DNA of 64,000 bases from Callorhinus ursinus (lineage: Eukaryota > Chordata > Mammalia > Carnivora > Otariidae): NCBI RefSeq assembly GCF_003265705.1, contig NW_020312968.1, positions 3,062,612 through 3,126,611 of the forward strand, given 5' to 3'. Shown here piece after piece: positions 36,721 through 47,609 of this stretch (position 1 is its first letter; every line of letters starts with the position of its first letter). Position numbers and translations under genes: made by a program. Below the pieces are notes generated by a model. That model did no database searches and was not told the DNA's origin. It saw only the letters and a program-made list of their open reading frames with translations.

Positions 36721-37065
36721 TGTATATATAATTTTAAGCCTTTCATGGAGTATAATACACATACAGAAAAGAAGACAAAACGTAAATATAAAGCTCAGTG
36801 AATTATCACAAAAGGAACATCCTTTTAACAATTACCCAGGTAAAGAAATAGAACGAGAAGACCTACTCATTTTCTCCTTAACTAAAGGTAACCAGTTTAA
36901 TTTTTATGGCACACACTTTATTGCTTTCCTTTATAGTTTTACTACCCCGTATGTACCCCTTAATACCATGGATTGGTTTTGCCTGTTTTGCATATTATAT
37001 AAATGGAATCATATAGTTATACTCTCATTTTATTAGAAGTCTGCATTTATATTAAATATAGTACT

Positions 37066-37265
37066 GGGGCACCTGAGTGGCTCAGTTGGTTGAGCATCCG
37101 ACTCTTGATATCAGCTGGGGTCATGATCTTGGGATTGTGAGATTGAACCCCGTGATGGGCTCTGTGCTTAACGTGGAGTCTGCTTGAGATTCTCTCTCTC
37201 TCTCTCTCTGCCCCCCCCATGCACACATGCTCTCTCTCTAAATAAATAAATACAGTCTTTAAATA
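37066..37265 (+). mobile_element. CAN-SINE, older subfamily, forward
   Basis: The head GGGGCACCTGAGTGGCTCAG is followed by 'catccgactcttgatatcagc', then a CT-rich part and an AAATAAATAAATACAGTC tail. It is more diverged than the GGCGCCTGGG copies. Confidence 0.9.
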
Positions 37266-38404
37266 AATGAGTATCTATTTGCATAAGTCAATCATCTGTC
37301 ATTTATCTGTTTATTATTTGTGTCCTTCCTTCTCGCAGAGTATTTGATGTGGTTTACAAAAATGCATGCAAATATAACAAAACGGGGAAAAAAGTCAGAG
37401 TCTGGAAAAACAAAAATGTGTCAAGAAAGGAATAAGATCAAGAGAGAATAAAAATATTGAAGGAGTAAAAATAGTATTCAGTCCAAAATGTGACATGTGA
37501 GGCTCCTGGAGCCACTGGAAAAAAATAGAAAGCAAATTAACTGTCATATTTATATCATTACTAAAACAAATACATAGACCACCAGTTCCTCATTTAAAAA
37601 AAATCTAAGTAGTTTTCCCTTGCATCAGTCTTCTGGATAATACCCCTAATAATGTCATAGTTCTACTCCAACCCATGTAGTAAGTTTGTACAGGAACTGA
37701 GCGTAATGTGTCAGATACTTCCCAATCCCCAGTCCATCAGTGCAGGGGTGTTGTTTTAATCAACTTCACTGTTGGTCTAGTAACCTGATTTTTCTGTTCT
37801 AAATTTCTTTTCTCTACACATTGCTATTTTTCTCTCAATACAGGACATAAATCTTTAAATTCAATCATATTAGAATCTTTTGTAGTCTTATACTGAAAGC
37901 TGTAGATATCTATCACAGTGTTTGCCTGGTGAGAGAAGATCAAATTCAAATATTGAGGTAGAACCTGGGTATTATGGATGTTGTTAAAAGATCATTTATA
38001 TATACCAATTAGAAGTAGGCATTGTGTTGCCAGGGTAGAAATAACCTGCTGTGTTTCTCTAATAATTTCCCTTGTCCCTGTACCCTCTGGGTAAATGTCA
38101 ACAGGTGACTCACTCATGGCCAATGTGTGTTCAGACTGTGCAGGAGATTTAATGAAGTCGACATAATTTGCATTTCCTTCGATTAATATGTCTTACAAAA
38201 GCTAGGTCTTGCTGTGGTCTTTTAATAAGACATACTTCAAACTCGGAAATTCCAAGATCCAGATCATTAGCATCACATTCATCTGTAAAGACACAGACTT
38301 ACTTCCATAGATTACTTTCTAATTATTTGTCTACGAAGTTATTTGTCTAAGAAGAGAATGTGTTCGTTCGGACGGGATGGTAAACGACCCTGAGTTTCGG
38401 AAAT

Positions 38405-38578
38405 GTCTTTTTATTTCTCTCCCCTCCCCCACGTCTGTTTTTGCTGTCCTGGTCCTTTTTTCTTTACTTTCTTTCTCCTCTTCTGCCTCTCCTTTTCATC
38501 TTTTCCTGCTCTTCTTTTCTTTTTTTCCCCTTCCTACTCTCTGCTTCTGCGATCCTTTTGTTATTTTCAGACAAGCTG
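38405..38578 (+). other. Polypyrimidine tract ending in an acceptor-like TTATTTTCAG
   Basis: About 150 bases are almost entirely C/T and end GTTATTTTCAG. This would score as a strong 3' splice site, but I cannot recognise a PRUNE2 exon after it. It may be a cryptic acceptor. A 176-codon open frame (38377-38907) spans this tract and the minisatellite; its composition is that of low-complexity DNA, so I do not call it a gene. Confidence 0.5.
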
Positions 38579-38790
38579 CGACCTGCACCTATTTAAAAGT
38601 CACCCTGGACAGTCAGAGTGGCCTAAAGTTGGTGTTTGGTTTTTGCCCCGAGTTTTTGCCAAAAGCAAACGATTATGAACCCGCCGGAATCCTCAACCTG
38701 TGTTCTTTAATTTCCCCAGAGGTGTGCACTGGAGGACGATCGCCAAATTTAAGGTCCTTTAAATTGCTGAATCATCACATTTGGGATTTG

Positions 38791-38881
38791 TGTGCGGGCG
38801 CGCGTGTGTATTGGTGTGCGGGCGCGCGTGTGTATTGGTGTGCGGGCGCGCGTGTGTATTGGTGTGCGGGCGCGCGTGTGT
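38791..38881 (+). repeat. GC-rich 24-bp minisatellite, about 3.8 copies
   Basis: Three identical 24-bp units (TGTGCGGGCGCGCGTGTGTA plus TTGG) at 38791-38814, 38815-38838 and 38839-38862 are followed by a fourth unit matching for 19 bases. Each unit is largely alternating purine/pyrimidine with three CpGs in GCGCGCG. Since 24 is a multiple of 3, it gives an 8-residue repeat (CAGARVYW) in one chance frame. Confidence 0.96.
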
Positions 38882-40650
38882 GCGTTATGTTTCTGGAAAC
38901 CAACTGACGTGAGGAGATCGCAGCCGCTGATTACCAGTCGGGTTTCCATTAAAACCACACTTCCCCCCCCCGAAAGGCCTGTCACATTTATTTGTATAAG
39001 GCCTTCACAGAGCCACAATATGAATAGGGAAACAAATAATGGCAATTGTCCATGCTTAGGACGTAGAAAAACTCTGCCCTAGGTTCTTAAGAAACACACG
39101 CTCTCCTTTCTATTGGCAGCTCCATTTAAACTTTAATAAAGAATAGTTGCTTGCTATTTTAGTAGCCTGGATTAACAGCTTCAGAAAAGATCCTTTTAAG
39201 GAGGTCAAATGGGAAAGGAGTGGTGCCAGATTTTTTTCTTTTTTTTTTTTTCTTTCCCCTCTCCTGCCCAAAGAGGGAATCATCCTCTCGCAGTGAATCA
39301 TGTCTCCCGAAAAGGTGACAAAGTCCAAAGGGGATTTCATCCATCCTGTTTTGCTGAGGAAGAGGGAAGCTCTGTGTTGGGGGTAAAGGAAAGAGATTAC
39401 TCACTTATTTATTTAATTTTTTGCTGGATAATAAAATCAGAACAATTTCTCAACCTCGGAGTTCTTATGCCACGCCAAGATAAGCCTTATTCTTAAATTC
39501 AGATGTTTTAAATTTATAAGATTATTAAGCACTTGAGTAATATGCTTTTTTAATCCCTTTTCAGGCAAAAATGTGAGCTGTGGTAGTTTCCATCTTTCCT
39601 TCTCCTTCCTTCTCCTCCCCCCCCACCCCGCCCATTCTTCTTTTATTTATTTATCTTTTGTTTCAGTATGAAAAAAAAAAATCATTCCCAAGTGAAATAA
39701 GAAAAGAGGTTTAAATCCCTTCTTTTCTGCTAAGAATTTATCATGCAGAATATGCCTTTACTGTGGTGAATGTTTTCCCCAAACAACCTCTGACGTCATT
39801 AGATCATGTTTTAATATTAATGTACTACAATTGCTTTTGGCAAGAGGTCCTTCACTTTGCCATTCTTTTGAACAAAGAACATTGTGGTTGATTTCTTTCT
39901 AATGGCATGAAATATTTGTTACAGTTTTATTATAATTGCTTTCGTTGTTGCTTCTTGGTAACCCCCCCCTGGCCTGCGGATAGCCTGGACGCTGTTGGGT
40001 GCATGTGTGTGGATTTAAATATTTTTGTAGTTCTGCAGAATTTGCTGGAAGTTAAATCAACTCTGACTCCAAAAACAGGTTTGATTTTGCCAAGAGGTGC
40101 CTTTGGCTGCTCTACATCCTGATATTGATATTTAACTAAGTATATAGCTAAATGAGTCTTTAATGTGAAGTAGAAAATTTGGGCCATAGCCATTCTTTTG
40201 CAGTAAAAACAACTGGGAGTGTGGTGAGCATGTTTCTGAGTTATTTTTTCCCACTTACATCAGTACATCATCTTCTTTCGAATTGTCAAGTCACCATCAT
40301 AAATCAGTGTTGGAAGTCTCTTTCATTGAATTATTCTGTAAGACTGTTTAGTGCAATGTCTGTTAGATTAATTTCTGAATACTGCTTTTCTATTTTATGT
40401 ATTTTAAAATTAAGATCCCCAAATCAAAGAAACTGGATTCTTGGTTTGACTAGAAGCCAGGCACACTTTTGTGAAATTTATTCCTAAGGATCTCACATTC
40501 TGATGCTATTACAGGGTTTTTTTTTTAATTTTTAAATTCAATTTTCTAATTGTGATTGTTTATAAAAATACAGATTTTGTATTATTATTAAACATATCAA
40601 GCACCCTTGCTAAATTTACTCACGATGTTAAGCTCATTTATAGGTTCTTT

Positions 40651-40682
40651 AAAAAAAAAAGATTTTATTTGAGAAAGAGTGA

Positions 40683-40717
<35 letters not shown>

Positions 40718-40846
40718 CACAGAGGGGGAGGGAGAAGCAGACTCCCCACAGAGCCAAGAGCCCGATGCGGGGCTCGATCCCAGGACCCTAAGATCATGAC
40801 CTGAGCTGAAGGCAGATGCTTAACTGACTGAGCCACCCAGGCGCCC
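40651..40846 (-). mobile_element. CAN-SINE (SINEC), reverse, with (GA)n
   Basis: This is a complete reverse SINE with a 28-base GA run near its tail. The 18-bp target-site duplication is CTCATTTATAGGTTCTTT at 40633-40650 and one-mismatch CTCATGTATAGGTTCTTT at 40847-40864. Confidence 0.94.
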
Positions 40847-40916
40847 CTCATGTATAGGTTCTTTTGAGTTTTTATATACACAAACATATCATCTATGAGA
40901 AAAGACAGGTTTATTT

Positions 40917-41009
40917 ATTTATTTTTTTTGAAGATTTTATTTATTTATTTGTTAGAGAGAGAGAGAGAGAGCACAGGCACGGGGAGGGGCAGGCAGAGGG
41001 AGAGGGAGC
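40917..41009 (-). mobile_element. CAN-SINE fragment (3' part only), reverse
   Basis: The tail and purine-rich part are present ('gaagattttatttatttatttgttagagagag' to 'gcagagggagagggagca'). The sequence then switches abruptly to L1 sequence, so the tRNA-like head was lost. Confidence 0.85.
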
Positions 41010-41562
41010 ATCTTGAACATAGCATAACCTTGGTACCAGTACCCAATAGGGACATCGCAAGAAAAAAAGAATTAAAGGCATCTCTTTCATAAACATAGCA
41101 AAAAAAGCCTTTAAAAACTAGTCCCAAAGCAAATTAGCAATATATTATACATTATTATATAGTCACCAAGTAGGGATTTCTTAGAAATTCAAAGGCAAAC
41201 TAACATTCAAAAATCAATCAATATAATTCACCATATTAATAGAAGAAAAAAATCATATGATCACCTCAGGAGATGTCAAGTAGTAAAACTACTTCATAAA
41301 ATCCAAGATTGAAATCTCAGCCAAGTGGAAATAGAGCACAACTGCCTTAATTTGCTGAAGGGCATTTATGAAAACCAAATAAAGAAAGCAAACCTTGTAT
41401 TGAACTGTGAAGTATTGACAGCCTTCCACCTCAAATCAGGAATGACACAGAGATGCCCACTATTACTATTTCTATTCAACACTGCACTGTGAACCCCGGC
41501 CAGAGCAACAAGGCAAGAAGGTATAAGGAAAGGAAAAGAAGATATAAAAACTGCCTTTTGAG
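41010..41562 (+). mobile_element. L1 ORF2 fragment, sense, inactive
   Basis: 'aatcaatcaatataattcaccatattaatagaagaaaaaaatcatatgatcacctcagg', 'ctgaagggcatttatgaaaacc', 'cactattactatttctattcaacactgcactgtgaaccccggccagagcaacaaggcaagaagg' follow the reverse-transcriptase region of L1 ORF2. The frame is broken in many places and several stretches are missing. Confidence 0.82.
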
Positions 41563-41755
41563 GCGCCTCGGTGGCTCAGTCGGTTAAGCGTCTGCCTTTG
41601 GCTCGGGTCATGATCCCAGGGTCCTGCTCAGCGGGGAGCCTGCTTCTCCCCCTCCTCTCTGCTTGTGCTCTCTCTCGCTATCTCTGTCTCACTCTCTCAA
41701 ATAAATAAGTAAAGTCTTAAAAAAACAAAAATAATAATTAAAAAAAAGATTATGC
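41563..41755 (+). mobile_element. CAN-SINE with internal deletion, forward
   Basis: The head GAGGCGCCTCGGTGGCTCAG runs to CAGGGTCCTG and then jumps to CTCAGCGGGGAGCC. About 27 bases found in the other copies (from GGATCGAGCCCC to GGCTCCCTG) are missing. The deletion ends share CCTG microhomology. Confidence 0.9.
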
Positions 41756-41882
41756 TAGGTTCAGAAAATAAGTTGGGAAGTGTTCTCTCTATTCTTTGAA
41801 AGAATTTGTGTAAAAATTTGTATATCTCTTAAAAATTTGAAACTATGGATATTAAGTTTAATGGATTCATTTTTTAAATTTG

Positions 41883-41975
41883 TTTTTTTATTAAATAAAT
41901 TCAACTCCCAATGTGGGGTGTCAAACTCACGACCCTGAGATCAAGAGTTATGTGCTCTCCTGACTGAGCCAGCCA
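41883..41975 (-). mobile_element. Short tRNA-only CAN-SINE, reverse
   Basis: 'caactcccaatgtggggtgtcaaactcacgaccctgagatcaagagttatgtgctctcctgactgagccagccag' is the reverse of the simple carnivore SINE type without the long pyrimidine part. Confidence 0.82.
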
Positions 41976-42021
41976 GATTTTAAATTTCTTTCCTGCCAAT
42001 TTTGGCAAGTTCAGTTTTTTT

Positions 42022-42121
42022 NNNNNNNNNNNNNNNNNNNNNNNNNNNNNNNNNNNNNNNNNNNNNNNNNNNNNNNNNNNNNNNNNNNNNNNNNNNNNNN
42101 NNNNNNNNNNNNNNNNNNNNN
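42022..42121. other. Assembly gap (100 N)
   Basis: There are exactly 100 N, the usual placeholder for a gap of unknown length. It falls inside the reverse L1 block of intron 4 and removes no PRUNE2 exon, as exons 4 and 5 join in frame. Confidence 0.99.
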
Positions 42122-43001
42122 TCAGAAGTATTATTCAGAAGTATTTTCAAAATAATTTTGTAATCTATTCCAGTTTGTTCTTAGCTCTTAGTATCAATAG
42201 AATCTGTAGTATGTCACCGATTCATTCCTCATTTTGGTAAGTTATGCCTTTGCTCGCTCTTCCCTTTTTTTCTTAAGCAGTTTTCAAAAGAACTGTTTAC
42301 ATTTTTATATAAATTATAAAATTTATACTATATATTATGTATTATATAAATTTGTGTTATATATTTATATTTTTATTATATCCTTCCGTCTACATTTTTT
42401 AGTTGAATTTGTTGTTTTTTTTAACATCTGATGCTTTTAAAAATATATTTCCTCAGAGCATAGCTCCAGTTGTGCTCCATAAGTTTAAATGTCATATTTT
42501 CATTATCATTTAATTAAAATATATTCTAATTATGTTGCAATTTCTGCTTTTACCACGAGTAAGAAGTGTATTGTTTAATTTCCAAATATTTGGGAATTTT
42601 CTAGTTTTGTTCTATTACTGATTTTCAGACTATGATCATTGTGGCCGTAAAATATGACTCTGTGATTGCAAGCTTTTGAAATTTGTTAAGACTTGATTCT
42701 CCCCAAAAGCTGCCACATCTAACATCCACTGCTGCTTCTGTGTGCACATGAACAGAAGTGGAGGCTGGGACACAAGGAGAGCCTGATGCCCCTGCCCCAC
42801 CCCATGCCTGTATCTAATATATAAATATAGAGAGGTGTTAAAAAAAAAAAAAGACTTCATTTATGCCTCAACAGATGGTCAGTCGGGTTAATGTCTTATT
42901 TGTGCTAGACAAGAAAATATAGGTCCACCATTGTTGATGACAGTGTTCAACATATGCCAGTTAGGTCAAGTTTGTGATTCATGTTGCTCAAATATTCTAG
43001 A

Positions 43002-43175
43002 TTTTTTTTTTTAAGATTTATTTATTTATTTTAGAGAGAGGGTTGGAGGGGCAGGGCAGAAGGAGAGAGAAACTCAAGCTGACTCTGTGCTGAGCTTGGA
43101 GCAGTGGCAGGATCGTTCTGACCTGAGCCGAAACCTAGTTGGGTGCTTAACTGACTGCGCCATACAGCCACCCCC
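43002..43175 (-). mobile_element. CAN-SINE, reverse
   Basis: This diverged reverse SINE is inserted in the L1 block. The 13-bp target-site duplication is CAAATATTCTAGA at 42989-43001 and CAAATATTCTACA at 43176-43188. Confidence 0.9.
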
Positions 43176-44085
43176 CAAATATTCTACATCTTTACAGATT
43201 TTCCTCCTACTTGTTCTTGGAGTTGCTGAGAAGTATGTCCTAAAATTTCCCACTGTGACTGTGCATTTCTTTCTTTCTTTATCCAGTTTTGTCAGTTTCT
43301 GCTTTGCAGATGAAGCTGTGTTATTTAGCACATGTAAATTTGGGATTGACGTATCTTCCTGAGGGTTAACCCTTTAATAGTTTAAAGAAAATGCTTAATG
43401 TCAAGTACTTCTCTGCCTTATAGTCTACTTCGTCTGATATTAGTATGTTATACCAATGTTATACCTTTTTCTACCTTTTACTTTCAGCCTTTTACAATCC
43501 TTGTATCTAAGGTTTTTTTCTTACAAGCAGTATATTGCTATTATGGCTTTTACAATTCACTTTGATAATTTTTCTCTTTTAATTTAAGTACTTTGTCTTT
43601 TTTACACTGGCAAAGAGATATAACGTTAAAAATTTACCATCTTAACCATTTTTAAGTGTACAGTTTTGTAATGTTAAGTATTTTTGTATTGTTGTGCATT
43701 CAATCTCTAGAAGTTCTTCATCCTGTAGCACTGAACGATGTACCCACTAAACACTAATTGTCTCCACATTTGATGCAATTGCTCTTACATTTGGGTTTCA
43801 ATCTGTCATTTTGCTGTTTGTTTTCAACTTGTTTCACATTTCCTCCATTTCCTCATTTCTTTACTACTATTATACTAACATATTTTTACTACTACAATTC
43901 CCCTCATTAGCTTGTGAGGTATGAATTATTTTTAAAAATTATTTTATTAGTTACAACACAAGATTATAACATGCAATCAAAATCTCATATAAATTGATAT
44001 TTTAATCACTTCTCTGACAATCCAAGAAGCTGGGAACAATTTGCCTGGTCCCTTCTGCAATTTGTTACTATTGGAATATATTTTA

Positions 44086-44295
44086 TTTTATTTTATTTAT
44101 TTATTTTAAAGATTTTGTTTATTTATTTGACAGAGACAGAGATAGCGAGAGAGGGAACACAAGCAGGGGGAGTGGGAGAGGGAGAAGCAGGCTCCCCGCC
44201 GAGCAGGGAGCCCGATGCGGGGCTGGATCCCAGGACCCGGGGATCATGACCTGAGCTGAAGGCAGACGCTTAACGGCTGAGCCACCCAGGTGCCC
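44086..44295 (-). mobile_element. CAN-SINE (SINEC), reverse
   Basis: This is a young-type copy containing 'gagatagcgagagagggaacacaagcaggggg' and ending GAGCCACCCAGGTGCCC. The flanks TGGAATATATTTTA (44072-44085) and TGGAGTGTATTTTA (44296-44309) form a two-mismatch duplication. Confidence 0.93.
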
Positions 44296-44351
44296 TGGAG
44301 TGTATTTTAATCACACATATATTTAAAACTCCATCAGATATTGCCATTGTT

Positions 44352-44540
44352 GGGGTGCTTGTGTGGCTCAGCTGGTTAAGACTCTGACTCTTGGTCTCAG
44401 CTCAGGTCATGATCTCAAGTTCGTGAGATCAAGCCCCTCGTTGGCTCCATTCTCAGTGTAGAGTCTGCTCGAGATTCTCTCTCTCTCTCTGCCTCTGCCA
44501 CTCCCCCTTAAAATACATAAAAAAAAAATCTTTTAAAAAA
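44352..44540 (+). mobile_element. CAN-SINE, older subfamily, forward
   Basis: The head GGGTGCTTGTGTGGCTCAGC and 'ctctgactcttggtctcagctcagg' mark the older type. The target-site duplication is AGATATTGCCATTGTT at 44336-44351 and AGATATTGTGATTGTT at 44541-44556. Confidence 0.92.
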
Positions 44541-44730
44541 AGATATTGTGATTGTTTTGTACAATGAACGTTGATTTATTCTTACCCACGTATTCACATT
44601 CTCCAGTGTTTTTCTTTCCTTCCTGCATTTCTTTGCTTCCATCTGTAGTAGTTTCCTTCTGTTTTACTATTGCTTATTAGTGTGAGTTTTCTCTTGACAA
44701 ACAGTTTCAGTTTATTTCTGTGGAAATTGG

Positions 44731-44868
44731 GACGCCTGGGTGGCTCCGTCCGTTATGTGTCTGACTCTTGATCTCAGCTCAGGTCTTGATCTAAGGGTCA
44801 TGAGTTCAAGTTCCATACTGGGCTCCAAGCTGGGCACAGAGCCTACTTAAAAAAAAAAAAAAAAAAAA
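44731..44868 (+). mobile_element. Short tRNA-only CAN-SINE, forward
   Basis: GACGCCTGGGTGGCTCCGTC to 'gggcacagagcctactt' is followed directly by a 22-base A tail, without the CT-rich part. 'atttctgtggaaa' is repeated on both sides. Confidence 0.88.
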
Positions 44869-45762
44869 AAGCAAAATATTTCTGTGGAAACGTCTTCATT
44901 TTTGCCTTCATTTTTTTATGTGTTCACTCAGTATAGAATTTTAGATTGGCGTTTATTTTATATCCGCACTTTGAAGATTTTTATTCTCTGTCATTTTTAG
45001 CAGTTTTAGTGTCATGTGTCTAGAGGTCTTTTTCTCTGCATTTTTCTCGCTTTGGGTTCGTAGTTTAACATGAATGGTAGGGTGATAGCTTTCATTAGTT
45101 TTGAAAGGTGATTGACCATTGCCTTTTCAAATATAATTTCAATCCCATTTTCTTTCTTCTCCAAGGGAAACTCCCATTGTATGTATGTTAGACCTTTTCT
45201 CCGTGTTCCGGGGGTCCCTTATTTTCCTCTCTATATTTTTCCTCCTTTTTTCCCTCTCCATACTTCAGTATGGATAGCTCAGTATGGATATTTTCTTCTG
45301 ACATATTTTCCAATTTACTAATCTTCTCCTCATCTAATCTGTTGTTAAACACATTTTTTTTGCATCTTAAATTCAATTATGAAATTTACAGTTTAAAAAT
45401 TTCTTTTGAATATTCTATTTATAGATTCTAACTCTCTATCTTAATTCTCCAGCTACTTTTTTTTAATCCCCTCTACTTCCATTTCCATTCTTTTTCTCAT
45501 GAGTTTTTCCCCCCTTCTGGTGTTTTCAGTCATTTGATCATATTTTTTTAATGTCTGGTATTTTTTATTGGTTGCTGAATAATATACTATCTGTGGTTGA
45601 TGAGATTCTTTTGCTCTAGAGAGGATTTACTTTTGCACCTCAGAGGCAGTTAGAAGGGTATCAGACAAACTTAATCTATTTTGTGTTTGATCTGATTCGA
45701 ATCAGGATTTCAGTCATCGGGAAGACTAATCTATTTTTGCTTCATCCTTCTGCTATGGCAGA

Positions 45763-46020
45763 GGTCAGCAAACTTTATCTGTATATGGTCAGATAGTAAA
45801 TATTTCACTATTGCAGGCCTATTTACTTTGCTTTACTATTTTACTATTTACTTTGCAGGCCTACAGGTCTCTGTTGCAACTACTCACCCTATTATTATAA
45901 CACAAAAATATCCATAAACAATATTAATAAGTGTGGTTGTATTTCAATAAAACTTTGTTTATAACATCTGGCAGTGGGCCAGATTTACCTGCAGACCATA
46001 GTTCTCCAACCTCTATCCCA
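45763..46020 (-). repeat. Non-autonomous DNA transposon ('ggtcagcaaact' type)
   Basis: 'aggtcagcaaactttatctgtatatggtcagatagtaaatatttcac' to 'caataaaactttgtttataacatctggcagtgggccagatttacctgcagaccatagttctccaacc' matches a common mammalian MITE, probably hAT-Charlie. A 'tttactttgcaggcctac' stretch is partly duplicated inside. A second copy of its end is at 61735-61815. Confidence 0.75.
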
Positions 46021-46265
46021 GGGTATAACTCTCCAGGGGCCTCCTCTGAAAACCTGGGTTTTTTAACCAAGATTCCTTTTCTGTAGAGATCCCTAAGCTT
46101 CAATTTTTGTCTCACTATTCCTGTGAAATGTTTATTAGATCTGTGAACCTTCTTATCTCATTGGCTACAACGTAGGAATTAGCAAATACCTAGAGAGGAG
46201 AAACCACACCAAATGTGGGCTTCACTTTTTGCACTTACCTTCTCTCCCCCAGGATCTTAACTTTT

Positions 46266-46825
46266 TTTTTTTTTTTTAAGACCTTTAGTAACGGGTGCTT
46301 GGCATTTGTTGATTTTTTTGAGAAAATCAAGTTGTAAACTTTTTATCACAAATTAAAAATGAGGTTCTTAAAAATCTCAACTTGACCAGATATGAAACAA
46401 TTTAAAAACCTTTAAAGGTGTATTGAGAAAAACCAGGTTTATCTTTTTTTTAAAAAAAAAAAATACGTTTGTCATTACCAAAAAGAGACGTCTTTAGGTA
46501 AAAATAATAAAAACCCCAGGCTGCATAGGTAATGCAGATAGTTCTCTTTATCTGGTCAGTGGGCAAAAGCAAGCACTTAAGGTCTTCAGCTCCAATCTTT
46601 TGTTCATTTCTTATCGCTGGAATTTCATCTTCATTTCTTCGTGTTGGACGACTAAACCGGATGATGGTAGAGATGGTAAGCCGGCATTTACTCAGCCCCG
46701 CCCTGCTCAGCTTCGGGAGCTGCCGAAGTCTCAGCTGGTGGATCGGCTGTTTTTGTCTCTTTGCCATCTTGTGGTTTAGGGTTCACGATTCCGCAGGGGT
46801 CCTCCTCACCCAAGACAGCCTAGAC
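46266..46825 (-). pseudogene. Processed retrocopy of an unidentified mRNA
   Basis: This is a 0.55-kb segment on the - strand ending in a poly(A) (+ strand T run 46266-46277). It is flanked by a perfect 15-bp target-site duplication, AGGATCTTAACTTTT, at 46251-46265 and 46826-46840. The preceding bases give an L1-endonuclease-like TT/AAAA site. The 5' part is GC-richer than its surroundings, holds CpGs and includes ATGGCAAAGAGACAAAAACA near 46767. The 3' part is AT-rich and UTR-like. A 105-codon frame (46767-46450) shows no domain I know, and another frame gives only a short acidic peptide. I do not recognise the parent gene. Confidence 0.72.
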
Positions 46826-47166
46826 AGGATCTTAACTTTTAAGATAGTCACCTGGGTAACTATCTGACACCATCACAGATTATTTTTTTTTAAATCCAGG
46901 TTTTCTCCTTGTTCTTGGTACAGGTAGTTTACCAGAGCCAGAAGCAGATGAGGGTCTTTTTTGAAATTCAGATTCACCATTACCTTAACAAAGAGTGGAA
47001 AAACCATCTTTATGTTTTGGATTCTGTCAGTAATTGTCAGACTGAAGGGTATACTCAGAATCCAGTTGGCTACTCTCTGCCCTTTAAATGATAATTTGTC
47101 TCGAATCTGTTCACTTCTCCTCATGCTGACTGCTCCTTGCTTAATTCTCATCTAAAACCACTTTCT

Positions 47167-47360
47167 AGGGCGCCTGGGTGGCTCAGTCAGTTGAGCGTCT
47201 GCCTTCGGCTCAGGTCATGATCCCAGGGTCCTGGGATGGAGTCCCACATCGGGATCCCTGTTCAGCAGGGAGTCTGCTTCTACCTCTGCCTCTCCCCCTC
47301 CCCCACTCGTGCTCTCTCTCTCTCAAATAAAGTCTTTAAAAAATTAAAAAGATAAAATAA
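47167..47360 (+). mobile_element. CAN-SINE (SINEC), forward
   Basis: The head GGGCGCCTGGGTGGCTCAGT and the full body lead to a CTCTCAAATAAAGTCTTTAA tail. The target-site duplication is unclear. Confidence 0.91.
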
Positions 47361-47468
47361 AATGGTTTTCTAATTCTCCTGATATGCCCTGTCTAATTCA
47401 TTCTCTGCATGGTAGCTGGAGGGATTCTTATAAAACATAAATGTGAGCATGTTATCTCTCGCTACTTA

Positions 47469-47577
47469 AAGCTCTTTTTTTTTTTTTAAAGTAAATTCTG
47501 GGCCTAACATGGTGCTCAAACTCATGACTCCGAGATCAAGAGTCGCACACTCCACTGACTGAGCCAGCCAGGTGCTG
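47469..47577 (-). mobile_element. Short tRNA-only CAN-SINE, reverse
   Basis: A T-run is followed by 'cctaacatggtgctcaaactcatgactccgagatcaagagtcgcacactccactgactgagccagccaggtgc'. Confidence 0.85.
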
Positions 47578-47609
47578 CTCATGGCTTCAAACTCTTTAAT
47601 GTCTCTCTG

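Larger units (their letters stand above)
41757..45735 (-). mobile_element. Long old L1 (ORF2 to 3'UTR), reverse, interrupted by SINEs and the gap
   Basis: Successive pieces follow the reverse complement of an L1. They include 'tctctctattctttgaaagaatttgtgtaa' (41785), 'gtgtattgtttaatttccaaatatttgggaattttc' (42568), 'cagttaggtcaagtttgtgattcatgttgctcaaatattct' (42958), 'tatagtctacttcgtctgatattagtatg' (43420) and 'gtatgttagaccttttctccgtgttc' (45183). Interruptions are five SINEs, the N run and a short segment at 43620-43790 that may be a separate L1M piece. Stretch 42660-42890 fits less well. No intact protein frame remains. Confidence 0.75.

Noticed and set aside
38377..38907. A 176-codon open frame, the longest in the window
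   Set aside because: It runs through a polypyrimidine tract and the 24-bp minisatellite, has low-complexity composition and no domain; the frame is open by composition.
46873..47151. A 92-codon reverse frame beside the retrocopy
   Set aside because: It lies outside the retrocopy's duplications and shows no known domain; it may be part of an old transposon, but not a supported gene.
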